Assembly: GCA_947166105.1 (NCBI GenBank)
Contig: CAMVCZ010000005.1
Location: 1-64,000 of the forward strand
Direction: 5' to 3'
DNA from: an uncultured Bacteroidales bacterium
Lineage (GTDB): Bacteria > Bacteroidota > Bacteroidia > Bacteroidales > F082
DNA length: 64,000 bases
Within the stretch, counting starts at the first letter, position 1; each line of letters begins with the position of its first letter. Shown here piece after piece: positions 25,753-34,733 of this stretch. The notes below the pieces were generated by a model. It was given only the letters and a program-made list of their open reading frames with translations. It had not been told where the DNA came from and did no database searches. Both the position numbers and the translations under genes were made by a program.

Positions 25753-25772
25753 ACAATGAGAACGAAATAAAA

Positions 25773-26465
25773 GTGATGAAAACAACGAGAATTACACTTT
25801 TGGTTTTAGCATTTTTTGCTGTCCAACAAATTGGGGAAGCCCAAACCCTTATTACATCCACTACTGCCACAACGACAGTGGTACATTCTAAATCTGGGCG
25901 AGAAAAAGGCTTCGTGTTTAGGCCTGAGATAGGATTGGGTATTAATAACTTTTATAATTTCAAACGGCCATTTGTATACAATTTAAATGGTACAATTGCT
26001 TATCAGTACAATCCGTTTTTTGCCTTTGGAGGAGGAGTGGGCGGTGACTATTACCCAAGTTTGATTTTAAGCGAAACAAATTATTATGAATTGTTTGATG
26101 AGTATGAGTTTAAAATCGCAGTCATTCCTATATTTGCCAATATGAGAGCCTATTTTTGTGACAGAGAATGGAGCCCATTCTTTGACGTGAAGATAGGATA
26201 TGCCCTCCCGTTAGCGGCCCATCAAGTTTGGAACTCATACGGATATTCTGCTTCGGATGAACTGAAGTATTTATTTTCGGGATTGAAATTGAATTGTGGA
26301 CTTGGTTTGCAATACAAAGGGATTGATATTGTATTCGCTCTTGGAAAGTTTGATGCGCATTTAAAAACAAAACCTGTTGTATTTTCAAACGACCATTTTG
26401 GTTGGGTTAGTTCGTATACTATAAGTATCGCATATAATGTACAGCTTAAAAACAGAGGTAAATAA
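25773..26465 (+). CDS. Outer-membrane beta-barrel protein, paralogue 2
   Basis: A 230-residue paralogue of the 25186 protein with a signal peptide (RITLLVLAFFAVQQIGEAQ) and the same TLITST...KSGREKGFVFRPEIGLG block. The central region is longer, and the last strand is TISIAYNVQLKNRGK. It starts 20 nt after the first copy. Divergence between the copies is high outside the shared block, so the duplication is not recent. Confidence 0.7.
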   Translation: MMKTTRITLLVLAFFAVQQIGEAQTLITSTTATTTVVHSKSGREKGFVFRPEIGLGINNFYNFKRPFVYNLNGTIAYQYNPFFAFGGGVGGDYYPSLILSETNYYELFDEYEFKIAVIPIFANMRAYFCDREWSPFFDVKIGYALPLAAHQVWNSYGYSASDELKYLFSGLKLNCGLGLQYKGIDIVFALGKFDAHLKTKPVVFSNDHFGWVSSYTISIAYNVQLKNRGK

Positions 26466-26589
26466 TGGCCATAAAAATCAGGTTCATGGCAATTAGTCAT
26501 AACGAAATGACAATATGATGTGTCAATTATTCAAAACCGCCCGCACGAAAGTAGGAGTTTTTTCCATTTTGTCCGTTTTCCAACGTTTT

Positions 26590-28695
26590 TCACCCAATCT
26601 GACTCCAATCGAACGTCTGCACAAACAATTCACGGTAATGCTCGCGTAACATTCGGTTTTCGGGTTTGATGAGTTTTGGGTCGTCGGCCAAAAGACGAAT
26701 GGCGGCCTCGCGCACTTGAGGGATTAATGGGCCGTCTTTCTGCAAGTCGCCAATCATCATCTCGATTTGTCCCGACTGGCGTGTGCCGCCCGTTTCGCCC
26801 GGACCGCGCAGTTCCAAATCGACTTCGGCGATTTCGAAGCCGTCGTTGGTGCTGCACATGGTTTTCATGCGGGTCTTGCCGTCGGCGGTGAGTTTGTGGT
26901 CGGTGACGAGGATGCAATAGGATTGGTCGGCGCCGCGCCCCACGCGACCGCGCAATTGGTGCAACTGCGACAGCCCGAAACGGTTGGCGTTCTCAATGAT
27001 CATCACCGTGGCATTGGGGATGTTGACGCCCACCTCGATGACCGTCGTGGCCACCATAATTTGGGCATTCCTATTGATAAAGCGCTGCATCTCGAAGTCC
27101 TTGTCCTCGGCACTCAGCCGACCGTGGCATACGCAAATCTTGTATTGCGGTTCGGGGAAATCGTGGAGCAAAGCCTCATAGCCTTCCTGAAGCGCAATCA
27201 TATCCGTGTTTTCCGACTCCTTGATGCAGGGATAGACCACATAAATCTGCCGTCCGAGCGCGATCTGCTGTTTCATGAACATCATGATGCGGTAGCGGTC
27301 GTCGCTGTAGATATGATAAGTCTGAACGGGTTTTCGTCCGGGCGGCAACTCATCGATTTTCGACACGTCGAGGTCGCCGTATTGGGTCATGGCAAGGGTG
27401 CGCGGGATGGGTGTGGCGGTCATCACGAGGGTGTGGGGCGGAATTTCGGTTTTTTCATAGAACTTGGAGCGTTGCTCCACCCCGAAGCGATGTTGCTCGT
27501 CGATGATGGCCAAGCCCAAGTTCTTGAAAACCACTTTGCTTTCAATCAGCGCGTGAGTGCCGACTACGATTTGCATTGTGCCGTCGGCCAAGCCTGCGTA
27601 AATCTTCCTTCGCTCCGCGATTTTGGTGGAACCCGTCAGCAGGGCGAAGTTCACGTTCATGTTTTTCAGTTGTTCTTGCAAAGTGGCAAAATGCTGTGTG
27701 GCAAGGATTTCCGTGGGTGCCATCAGGCAGGCTTGGAAGCCGTTGTCCAAGGCCAAGAGCATCACCATCAGCGCGACGATGGTCTTGCCGCTGCCCACGT
27801 CGCCTTGCAGCAGGCGGTTCATCTGGTGTCCCGAACCCAAATCCTTGCGGATTTCCTTTATGACGCGCTTTTGGGCATTAGTGAGCGGAAAAGGCAGGTG
27901 GTTGTTGTAAAAGTCGTTGAAATAGTCGCCTACCACGCTGAAAACGTGACCTTTGACCGCTTGTTCGCGGTGCATTTTGTTGCGCAACAACTTGAGTTGG
28001 AAGAAGAAATGCTCCTCGTATTTCAGTCGGCGCGTGGCCTGCTGGATTTCGACATTGTTTGCGGGCAGATGGATTTGGTAATAGGCGTAACGGCGCGGAA
28101 TAAGTTGCTCTTTTTCAATAAGTTCTCTCGGAAGCGTTTCGGGAATGTATTCAAACACCTGTTGTAAAATCAGTTTCTGCAATTTGGCAATGGTGCGTGT
28201 GCCCAAGCCGTTGTCTTTCAAGCGTTCCGTAGTGTTGTAAACGCCTTGCAAGCCCTCGCCGATAAGCGGGTCTTTGGGGTCGTATTCCTCGATTTCGGGG
28301 TGGACGAAGTTGAAGTTGTGGTTGAACTCGCTTGCCTTGCCGAAAAGCACATACTTCACGCCCGGCTTGAAGCGGTTCTTAAGCCATTTCAGCCCTCGGA
28401 ACCACACCAATTCAATGCTGCCGCTGTCGTCGGTGAAAACGCCCGTGGCTCGCGTCGCTCTCGGTGCGCCAATCATCTTGATGTTGGAAATCGTGCCAAC
28501 CAACTGATAATAAACGCTTTCGTCATTGATATAGGCCGCCTTTTGGATTTGGCTACGGTCGATGTAGCGGAACGGAAACTGGTTGAGCATATCTTGATAG
28601 GTGACCACGCCCAATTCCTTCTTCAGGACTTCGGCCTTCTTCGGTCCTACGCCCTTCAGATAAGCGATATTCGTTTGCAGGAGGTTCTGTTCCAT
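26590..28695 (-). CDS. recG: ATP-dependent DNA helicase RecG
   Basis: Branch-migration helicase that remodels stalled forks and Holliday junctions. The ATG at 28695 gives 701 residues and the expected N-terminus (NIAYLKGVGPKKAEVL); the upstream open frame is non-coding. The OB-fold wedge domain is followed by Walker A (LLQGDVGSGKTIVAL), DEQHRFG, the MTATPIPRT motif and the C-terminal NRFGLSQLHQLRGRVGRG. All helicase motifs are intact. The -7 box (28700-28707) ends only 4 nt before the start codon, so the mRNA may be nearly leaderless. Confidence 0.95.
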   Translation of the reverse strand: MEQNLLQTNIAYLKGVGPKKAEVLKKELGVVTYQDMLNQFPFRYIDRSQIQKAAYINDESVYYQLVGTISNIKMIGAPRATRATGVFTDDSGSIELVWFRGLKWLKNRFKPGVKYVLFGKASEFNHNFNFVHPEIEEYDPKDPLIGEGLQGVYNTTERLKDNGLGTRTIAKLQKLILQQVFEYIPETLPRELIEKEQLIPRRYAYYQIHLPANNVEIQQATRRLKYEEHFFFQLKLLRNKMHREQAVKGHVFSVVGDYFNDFYNNHLPFPLTNAQKRVIKEIRKDLGSGHQMNRLLQGDVGSGKTIVALMVMLLALDNGFQACLMAPTEILATQHFATLQEQLKNMNVNFALLTGSTKIAERRKIYAGLADGTMQIVVGTHALIESKVVFKNLGLAIIDEQHRFGVEQRSKFYEKTEIPPHTLVMTATPIPRTLAMTQYGDLDVSKIDELPPGRKPVQTYHIYSDDRYRIMMFMKQQIALGRQIYVVYPCIKESENTDMIALQEGYEALLHDFPEPQYKICVCHGRLSAEDKDFEMQRFINRNAQIMVATTVIEVGVNIPNATVMIIENANRFGLSQLHQLRGRVGRGADQSYCILVTDHKLTADGKTRMKTMCSTNDGFEIAEVDLELRGPGETGGTRQSGQIEMMIGDLQKDGPLIPQVREAAIRLLADDPKLIKPENRMLREHYRELFVQTFDWSQIG

Positions 28696-28699
28696 GCCA

Positions 28700-28757
28700 C
28701 AAAAGTAATAAATCTTTCCGCTTCCCGTTTGCAATTCAAGGAAAATGCTTACATTTG
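28700..28757. promoter_or_regulatory. Divergent promoters for recG (-) and the 28784 gene (+)
   Basis: The minus-strand box TACTTTTG is at 28700-28707 and the plus-strand box TACATTTG at 28750-28757, both matching TAnnTTTG. They lie within 60 bp, and the recG box is immediately upstream of its ATG. Confidence 0.6.
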
Positions 28758-28783
28758 CTGATGGAATCAATAAAGGCCTTTGG

Positions 28784-29161
28784 ATGAAAACTTTCCTGAA
28801 TTATTGTTTTTACCGATATGCGAAATTCTACAAGGAATGGGGCGACAATGGCCCTTATATCATGGCATTTGGCCTGTTGTTCCTCACAATAGCATTGTAT
28901 TTAGGATCAATAATAAACTTCTTGTTTTACCAAATCGGAATGGAATATTCAGACAAAGTCAATATAGGAGTGGCTGTATTTTGCTGTGTTTTTGACTTTG
29001 TTTTTAGCATATTGTTGGATAGCGAGGGTAGATACAAAAAGTTGGAAAAAAAGTACAAAAATGAGAACAATGTGAAATTGAAAGGTTGGGGCGTTGGATT
29101 GTTCATAGTGTTTGGTTTGATTTGTTACATCGTATCTTTAATGGTTTTCAAAACAGTATGA
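28784..29161 (+). CDS. Small membrane protein, hypothetical
   Basis: A 125-residue protein with three hydrophobic segments (about YIMAFGLLFLTIALYLG, VAVFCCVFDFVFSIL and GVGLFIVFGLICYIVSLMV) and a basic loop between the last two (RYKKLEKKYKNENNVKLK). The ATG at 28784 lies downstream of the -7 box at 28750-28757, which excludes the earlier in-frame start. The stop overlaps the tatD-family start (ATGA). No family recognised. Confidence 0.6.
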   Translation: MKTFLNYCFYRYAKFYKEWGDNGPYIMAFGLLFLTIALYLGSIINFLFYQIGMEYSDKVNIGVAVFCCVFDFVFSILLDSEGRYKKLEKKYKNENNVKLKGWGVGLFIVFGLICYIVSLMVFKTV

Positions 29162-29835
29162 AAACGGCATTTATTGACATCCATACCCATAGAATAAAAC
29201 TCTGTGACAACCTGATACAAATCGTCAATCTCGACTTGGAGCGACCTTGTCCCGAGCAAGGCTATTATAGTTACGGCATTCATCCGTGGGCATTGGATAG
29301 GGCTGATTTTCAAGTTGATGAAGCCTTGAACAAACTGAAAGAGAACTTGCAACAACCTCAAGTCATTGCCCTTGGCGAGGCAGGTTTGGACAAGTTTCAC
29401 GCTGACTTTGAGCAGCAAATCAGGCTTTTCGAGCGACAGATTGTTTTGTCGGAGAACATGAAAAAGCCGATGATTCTGCACGACGTGAAAAATCACAACG
29501 AAATCATCGCTTTGCGAAAAAAACACCGCGTGAAGCAGCCTTGGATTGTGCATGGCTTCAACGGCACGGCGCAAGATGCCGCCCAACTCACCCGACAGGG
29601 GATTTTTCTCTCCGTCGGAGAAAGTCTGTTGCATCCCGACAGGAAAATTTACAACTCGCTAAAAACCATCGATATAGATTATATCTTCTTTGAAACCGAC
29701 ATGGCTGAAATCGGCATTGAAAAGGTCTATGAAACCGCAGCAAAACTTTTGGAAATCGATGTTTCCGAACTAAAAACGAAAATCTTTAGTAATTTTGCTC
29801 GAATTTTTCGGGGCTTTGCCGACAAGGGGTCATGA
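29158..29835 (+). CDS. TatD-family metal-dependent hydrolase
   Basis: A 225-residue TatD-like amidohydrolase, probably a DNase or exonuclease. The start overlaps the previous stop. The metal site begins with IDIHTHR (HxH), followed by SYGIHPWAL, ALGEAGLDK (Glu ligand), ILHDVKNH (His), WIVHGFNG (His) and FFETDMAE (final Asp). It is shorter than the usual 250-260 residues, a form seen in Bacteroidota. The last codons (DKGS-stop) are supplied by a 24-bp perfect palindrome (29821-29844), so the end of the protein was probably changed by the insertion. Confidence 0.85.
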   Translation: MKTAFIDIHTHRIKLCDNLIQIVNLDLERPCPEQGYYSYGIHPWALDRADFQVDEALNKLKENLQQPQVIALGEAGLDKFHADFEQQIRLFERQIVLSENMKKPMILHDVKNHNEIIALRKKHRVKQPWIVHGFNGTAQDAAQLTRQGIFLSVGESLLHPDRKIYNSLKTIDIDYIFFETDMAEIGIEKVYETAAKLLEIDVSELKTKIFSNFARIFRGFADKGS

Positions 29836-29844
29836 CCCCTTGTC
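29821..29844. repeat. 24-bp perfect palindrome at the tatD stop
   Basis: GACAAGGGGTCA followed by TGACCCCTTGTC forms a perfect inverted repeat. The tatD-family stop codon lies at its centre-right. Confidence 0.85.
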
Positions 29845-29893
29845 CCTACCGGGAAACGGCAAAAGCCCGAAAAGGCTCGAAAAGATATATACT

Positions 29894-30613
29894 ATGGAAC
29901 ACTGGCAAGACAGAACCCGCCTATTAATCGGTGACGAGGGCATCAACATAATGAAATCCAAGCATGTGCTTGTGGTAGGCTTGGGTGGCGTGGGAGGCTA
30001 TGCCGCCGAGCAATTGGCCCGCGCAGGCATCGGACGAATGACCCTCGTGGACGGCGATGTGGTGAACGTTACCAACCGCAACCGCCAACTTTTGGCCTTG
30101 GAAAGCACCCTTGGCCGTCCCAAAGCCGAGGTGATGGCCGACCGCCTCCGCGACATCAACCCCGAAATCGAGCTGACCGTCCTCAACCAATACCTGAAAG
30201 ACCAAGCCATCATCGACCTTATGGCGCAACCATTTGATTACGTGGTGGATGCCATCGACACGGTTGCCCCAAAAGTGTTTCTGCTTTATTACGCCAAGCA
30301 AAACAACCAGCGCATTGTGAGCAGCATGGGCGCAGGTGGAAAGTTCCATCCCGAAAAGGTGGAAATTTGCGACATCTCGAAGTCAAACCATTGCCGTTTG
30401 GCGTTTTACATTCGGAAAAGACTGCACCGTTTGGGTGTCTTCGACGGCATTAAGGTCGTCTTTTCGCCCGAGCCAGTCGATGCCTCGGCCATCATCACAG
30501 AAGGTGTTGATGAGCAGAACAAGGTTTCCAATGTGGGCACGATTTCCTACCTGCCCGCCACTTTCGGCATCTTTTGCGCTTCTGTCGTTATTAATGACCT
30601 GCTTGGAAAATAA
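29894..30613 (+). CDS. tcdA: tRNA threonylcarbamoyladenosine dehydratase
   Basis: A 239-residue ThiF/E1-like enzyme that cyclises t6A37 in tRNA to ct6A using ATP. The ATG at 29894 gives the typical N-terminus with RTRLLIGDEGI. The nucleotide loop is VVGLGGVGGYAAEQL (about residues 27-41), with TLVDGDVVNVTNRNRQ, the DAIDTVAPK segment and a late SYLPATFGIFCASVVIN. It lacks extra ThiF-partner features, which supports TcdA over MoeB. It follows tatD with the palindrome between them. Confidence 0.9.
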   Translation: MEHWQDRTRLLIGDEGINIMKSKHVLVVGLGGVGGYAAEQLARAGIGRMTLVDGDVVNVTNRNRQLLALESTLGRPKAEVMADRLRDINPEIELTVLNQYLKDQAIIDLMAQPFDYVVDAIDTVAPKVFLLYYAKQNNQRIVSSMGAGGKFHPEKVEICDISKSNHCRLAFYIRKRLHRLGVFDGIKVVFSPEPVDASAIITEGVDEQNKVSNVGTISYLPATFGIFCASVVINDLLGK

Positions 30614-30645
30614 CAATTCAACAATTCAACAATCAACAATTCAAC
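30611..30645. repeat. Simple AACAATTC tandem repeat
   Basis: Consecutive AACAATTC and AACAATCAAC units fill the gap between tcdA and the phosphatase gene. The ribosome-binding region of the phosphatase is made of this repeat. Confidence 0.7.
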
Positions 30646-31104
30646 ATGATAAAAATCCTCTTCATCTGTCACGGCAACATCTGCCGCAGTCCCATGGCGG
30701 AGTTTGTAATGAAAAAACTCGTCGCCGAAGCAGGCTTGAGCGAGCAATTTGAAATCGCCTCGGCAGCCACCTCGACCGAAGAAATCGGCAATCCCGTTTA
30801 TCCTCCGGCGCGGCGCAAATTGGCCGAGCACGGCATTGGCTGCGAAGGCAAGACCGCCCGCCAAATGACCCGCCACGACTACTCCTATTATGACTACATT
30901 ATTGCGATGGATAGCAACAACCTCCGCAACCTAAAACGGATGTTCGGCGAGGATACCGACCACAAAATCAGCCTCTTGATGGACTACACCCACCGTCCGA
31001 GCGATGTGGCCGACCCGTGGTACACGGGCGATTTTGAGGCCACTTGGAGGGATGTTTCGGAAGGGTGTAAGGGCTTGCTGGAATATTTGTTGAAAATGGA
31101 TTAA
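30646..31104 (+). CDS. Low-molecular-weight protein-tyrosine phosphatase
   Basis: A 152-residue LMW-PTP. The N-terminal phosphate loop CHGNICRS carries the nucleophile C8 and R14 (CX5R), and the general acid D123 lies in DPWYTG. All catalytic residues are present. Bacterial members often regulate polysaccharide-associated tyrosine kinases, but none is nearby. An AT-rich simple repeat (AACAATTCAAC units, 30611-30645) separates it from tcdA. It converges with hydF, their ends overlapping by 4 nt. Confidence 0.92.
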   Translation: MIKILFICHGNICRSPMAEFVMKKLVAEAGLSEQFEIASAATSTEEIGNPVYPPARRKLAEHGIGCEGKTARQMTRHDYSYYDYIIAMDSNNLRNLKRMFGEDTDHKISLLMDYTHRPSDVADPWYTGDFEATWRDVSEGCKGLLEYLLKMD

Positions 31105-32294
31105 TGTCTTGCAAACGGCTCCATCACCCGCTCGAAAATGCCGTTCATATAAGCCAAGGCCATGCCGTAGTTGCTAATCGGAATATCTTGATTCACAAAG
31201 AGATTGGTTCGGTTGATGAGTTGTTTGCGTGTGCTCATGCAGCCGCCGCATTGGATGGCCATGGCGTATTTCTCAGGATTGCTGATAGGCGACAAGCCAG
31301 CCACATATTCAAAATAAATGTCTTTCCCTGTGAATTTCAGAATCATACGAGGCAATTTCACGCGCCCGATGTCCTCGCAGGTGCTGTGGTGAGTGCAGGA
31401 TTCGAGCAGCAAAACCGTGTCGCCGTCCTTCAATTCGGAAAGGTGCGGCGTGCCTTTAACATAGTTGTCGAAATCGCCGCGCAAACGCGCCATGACGATG
31501 CTGAAGCTGGTGAGTGGAATTTCCTTGGGTACAATTATGCTCACATAGCCAAACACCTGACTGTCAGTGACTATCAAGGCTGGGTTGGGCATGGTTTCCA
31601 AATATTGCTGCAGATGGGTTTCCTTCAGTACGACGCAGATACATTCGTTGTCGAGCACATCGCGGATGGCCATCACTTGGGGCAAAATCAAACGGCCTTC
31701 GGGGGCTTCGGTATCCACGGGGCAAACCAAAACGACCACTTCATTCGGCTTGATAATGCCGCCAAGCAGCGACACTTTTTGATACGCACTTTCGGGAATC
31801 GTTTTCTTCAAAATCTCAACCAAAGGAGCAATGTCGTCCTTCCTTTGAACGCTGAAATCCAAGGTTTTAGCACCGTAATTCTGTTCAATCACTGCCTTCA
31901 CGACGGCAAGAAGCGGCTCTTGGTCGGCCTTGTTGTGGACGACGAAGAAAGGCACGGCCAATGCTTTCATGCGGGCAATGAGCTGTTTTTCAGGCTCTTC
32001 AAAGTTGTTTCCCGTGATGACCAAAACGGCGCAGTCGATTTCCTCCAAAACCTTTATGGTTTTTTCGATGCGCTGTCGGCCCAAATCGCCCACGTCGTCG
32101 ATGCCTGCCGTGTCGATGAGCACGCAAGGCCCAATGCCAAAGATTTCTATGCTTTTCTTGACGGGGTCAGTGGTGGTGCCCGCCGTGTCGCTCACTATGG
32201 CGATGTCTTGTCCCGTGAGGAGATTGATAAGGCTGCTCTTGCCGCAGTTCCTGCGACCGAAAATGCCGATATGGGGTTTGAGATCTTTTGCCAT
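31101..32294 (-). CDS. hydF: [FeFe]-hydrogenase maturation GTPase HydF
   Basis: Scaffold GTPase that assembles the 2Fe H-cluster precursor made by HydE and HydG and hands it to the hydrogenase. The 397-residue protein has an N-terminal Era-like GTPase (P-loop GRRNCGKSS at residues 12-20, DTAGTTTDPV, DTAGIDD, VHNKAD). The C-terminal cluster domain shows ESCTHHSTCEDIG and QCGGCMSTR, giving the Cys-His...Cys-x2-Cys ligand set. HydE, HydG and the hydrogenase are not in the window. Its presence implies fermentative hydrogen metabolism. The -7 box TAATTTTG lies at 32316-32323. Confidence 0.93.
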   Translation of the reverse strand: MAKDLKPHIGIFGRRNCGKSSLINLLTGQDIAIVSDTAGTTTDPVKKSIEIFGIGPCVLIDTAGIDDVGDLGRQRIEKTIKVLEEIDCAVLVITGNNFEEPEKQLIARMKALAVPFFVVHNKADQEPLLAVVKAVIEQNYGAKTLDFSVQRKDDIAPLVEILKKTIPESAYQKVSLLGGIIKPNEVVVLVCPVDTEAPEGRLILPQVMAIRDVLDNECICVVLKETHLQQYLETMPNPALIVTDSQVFGYVSIIVPKEIPLTSFSIVMARLRGDFDNYVKGTPHLSELKDGDTVLLLESCTHHSTCEDIGRVKLPRMILKFTGKDIYFEYVAGLSPISNPEKYAMAIQCGGCMSTRKQLINRTNLFVNQDIPISNYGMALAYMNGIFERVMEPFARH

Positions 32295-32315
32295 AAAAAA
32301 TGCCTATTTTTTTGG

Positions 32316-32363
32316 CAAAATTACTAAAAACTCGCTGACAACCCGATTTTTCATGTAAATTTG
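32316..32363. promoter_or_regulatory. Divergent promoters for hydF (-) and the 32392 gene (+)
   Basis: The minus-strand TAATTTTG is at 32316-32323 and the plus-strand TAAATTTG at 32356-32363, both matching TAnnTTTG. Confidence 0.6.
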
Positions 32364-32391
32364 CAGCCAAATTATTAATCAAACTGTTGCA

Positions 32392-33315
32392 ATGTTTCAC
32401 CGCAATCCATTTTTCCGACATTTCGCGATAGTGGCTGTGCTCCTTGCGGTTTCGCTATGCGCAAGTCCGCCCAAGGCCAAGGCGCAAACCACAAAACAAA
32501 GCGTGGATATATTCATGGGCTTGGATTTAAATTTCAAGGACATCCACTTCGAGACTCAATATGATTTTTTGATTCGCCTTACCCCTGGCTTCAAATGGAA
32601 CATGGGCAACCATTGGCAGTTGTCGGGGCAGGTTATGTTTCCCATTTTGAACCAATACGGCTATGAGTACAGTTTTTTCCAAGTAAACGCACTTAACATC
32701 AGTAAGGAATTCAATATCAAGAGTTTGTACCTTAAAGCCACGGCAGGTGCTTTCAGCCACAATCGGTATGGTTTGGATTTGAAGGCTTTTCTGCCTTTGT
32801 GCGAATGGTTCGCTTTTGAAGGCCAAGCGGGCTATGTCGGCTCCGTTTATGTGTCGCCTTATTGGGAAATAGTAGCTCCGAACCGTTTTGTAGGGAGATT
32901 GGGGGGAGACATCTATCTTTCACGATGGAACACTCAACTTCGTGGTGTGGTAGGCAAGTATTTGTATCGTGATATTGGTTTTGAGGGAGAGGCCTTGAGG
33001 CATTTCAACCATACTACGGTTTCTGTCTATGGTAGATGGAGCAACAAGTTTGGATTAGATGCTGGCTTCAGGGTGGTTATCATGCTTCCTCCCTATCATC
33101 GCAAGCAAAGAGTTGTGAACTTCAGGCCCGCTTCCAACTGGCGTATGTCGTACTCCATGATGGTTCGTGAGTATTCTCATCAGATGTACCGCACCGACCC
33201 CGAAGAAAACGAGCGCGATGGATGGTTCAGCCGCGACTTACTACTGTGGGGCAGCCATACTATGGAACCTGATTTCATCATCAAAGAAAAGACGAAAAAG
33301 AATGAAACACCTTAA
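32392..33315 (+). CDS. Outer-membrane or envelope protein, hypothetical
   Basis: A 307-residue exported protein with signal peptide (AIVAVLLAVSLCASPPKAKAQ). Alternating strands rich in Tyr, Trp and Phe (DFLIRLTPGFKWNMGNHW, LGGDIYLSRWNTQLRG) indicate a beta-barrel or beta-rich outer-membrane protein. It overlaps the YjbH-like gene at 33302 by 14 nt, so the two are coupled and probably work together, perhaps in capsule or exopolysaccharide export. That role is inferred from the neighbour only. Confidence 0.65.
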   Translation: MFHRNPFFRHFAIVAVLLAVSLCASPPKAKAQTTKQSVDIFMGLDLNFKDIHFETQYDFLIRLTPGFKWNMGNHWQLSGQVMFPILNQYGYEYSFFQVNALNISKEFNIKSLYLKATAGAFSHNRYGLDLKAFLPLCEWFAFEGQAGYVGSVYVSPYWEIVAPNRFVGRLGGDIYLSRWNTQLRGVVGKYLYRDIGFEGEALRHFNHTTVSVYGRWSNKFGLDAGFRVVIMLPPYHRKQRVVNFRPASNWRMSYSMMVREYSHQMYRTDPEENERDGWFSRDLLLWGSHTMEPDFIIKEKTKKNETP

Positions 33316-34081
33316 TATTAATATCATTGCCGCATTAATGCTGCTATGGCTGCTACCCCAAACGGGCAAGGCACAACAATACACTGGTATTTCGGGTCTA
33401 GTGCATGTCCCATCGGGAGAAATGAACCACGAGGGCGATGCCTTCATCGGAGCACATTTCCTCAACAAAGCCATGACCCCCGACACGGGATTCATCTATT
33501 ATGGAGATGGGGAAAAATACCACACTTTTGACTATTTTGTTTCGCTGACACCTTTCAGTTGGCTAGAATTGAGTTATGTATGCACCGAGCGCATCTATCG
33601 CAAAGACGCTCAAGGCCATGTCATTAATTGGAGTAAGGATCGCTATGCTTCGGTGAAAATAAGGCCGCTGAAGGAAGGCAAGTATCATCCAGCCATTACC
33701 ATTGGAGGTAACGATGTCTTGACCGCTGGTTACCTCCCCGGTCATTCCGAAGTTCAATTATATTTTTGCAATTTCTATGCGGCAGCCACCAAGCATTTCA
33801 CGTTTGGAGGCAATGAATTGGGCTTGACGCTGTGTTACCGCTATTACCTTCGCGGCTACAACGCCAAATGGAACGGGATAGTGGGTGGCATCACCTTCCG
33901 ACCGGCATTTTTCCCGCAAGCAAGGCTGATTGCCGAATACACGGGCAACGAATTCATAACGGGTTTGGATATGCTGCTTTGGCAACATTTGAGGCTGCAG
34001 GCCAGCTTGAAAGACTTCAAACATTTCTATGGAGGCATTTGCTTGCAATTCAATTTGCTTGGGAAAAAATATAAGTATTAA
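33302..34081 (+). CDS. YjbH-like outer-membrane protein
   Basis: A 259-residue protein with signal peptide (NIIAALMLLWLLPQTGKAQ). Right after cleavage comes GISGLVHVPSGEMNHEGDAFIG, which resembles the opening repeat of YjbH/GfcD-type exopolysaccharide lipoproteins. FDYFVSLTPFSWLELSYVCTER, VKIRPLKEG and a series of barrel strands up to the C-terminal LQFNLL follow. It is shorter than the 700-residue enteric YjbH, equivalent to its first half. It overlaps the preceding gene by 14 nt. Confidence 0.65.
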   Translation: MKHLNINIIAALMLLWLLPQTGKAQQYTGISGLVHVPSGEMNHEGDAFIGAHFLNKAMTPDTGFIYYGDGEKYHTFDYFVSLTPFSWLELSYVCTERIYRKDAQGHVINWSKDRYASVKIRPLKEGKYHPAITIGGNDVLTAGYLPGHSEVQLYFCNFYAAATKHFTFGGNELGLTLCYRYYLRGYNAKWNGIVGGITFRPAFFPQARLIAEYTGNEFITGLDMLLWQHLRLQASLKDFKHFYGGICLQFNLLGKKYKY

Positions 34082-34125
34082 TGGAGAAAAATAAAAAAAA
34101 ATATTGCAGGCATGAAAAATATACT

Positions 34126-34133
34126 TATCTTTG
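34126..34133 (+). promoter_or_regulatory. -7 box of the 34240 lipoprotein gene
   Basis: TATCTTTG matches TAnnTTTG. The ATG lies about 106 nt downstream. Confidence 0.55.
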
Positions 34134-34239
34134 CTGCGTCAATAGGTGAGAAAATAACGCATTGTTGTTGCGAAATGGTTTCACTTTCAATGAAATAGAG
34201 AATGACAACTGAGATTTGAACAATAAAAACATTACAACT

Positions 34240-34710
34240 ATGAAGAAATTTATAATGACTTTTTTGGTGGCGGGCCTGATGATTACATCGGCTTTGAGCC
34301 TCAGTTCGTGCAAGAAGACAACGGACACAAATGCAAGTGCGAATGAATGGATTCCTACGACATTCGATTTTGTTGGAAGAGGCAATGGTTTATCAAGAGA
34401 TGTAAATGATTACAAATGTCCTTATGATGGAATAACTCTTAATATTTGTAATCATGGTATTCTGTGGTGGTCTTATGATCCAATTACAGGAGAACAGATA
34501 GTTTGTCCGTTGGGTGCATGGGATTCTGTTGAAAACCCAGATGGACACTACCATGAACATTGTTTCACGGCTGAAGATGATTGTACACCTCCTGGTCAGA
34601 CAACATACAGTTGCATTCATTACGGACGTAAACACAGACATGTAGTGGTTATTTGGCAACAAGGATGGGATAACCACTGGCATCTTGGTGGTGGCTGTTG
34701 CGGTCAATAA
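34240..34710 (+). CDS. Cys/His-rich hypothetical lipoprotein
   Basis: A 156-residue protein. The ATG at 34240 is chosen for its lipoprotein signal (FLVAGLMITSALSLSSC). The mature part is unusually rich in Cys, His and Trp (YKCPYDGITLNICNHGILWW, HYHEHCFTAEDDC, CIHYGRKHRHVVV, ending HWHLGGGCCGQ), suggesting metal binding or disulfides outside the cytoplasm. No family recognised. It has its own promoter and terminator, so it is a single-gene unit. Confidence 0.65.
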   Translation: MKKFIMTFLVAGLMITSALSLSSCKKTTDTNASANEWIPTTFDFVGRGNGLSRDVNDYKCPYDGITLNICNHGILWWSYDPITGEQIVCPLGAWDSVENPDGHYHEHCFTAEDDCTPPGQTTYSCIHYGRKHRHVVVIWQQGWDNHWHLGGGCCGQ

Positions 34711-34733
34711 CCAGAGCTAAGGTAAAACAATAG

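Noticed and set aside
26767-28167. 466-codon open frame on the plus strand
   Set aside because: Antisense to recG, whose helicase motifs are all intact. No domain in the shadow product.
29795-29893. Upstream extension of tcdA (33 extra codons)
   Set aside because: The extension reads through the tatD end and palindrome. The start at 29894 gives the family N-terminus.
31104-32327. 407-codon open frame on the plus strand
   Set aside because: Antisense to hydF with its clear GTPase and cluster motifs.
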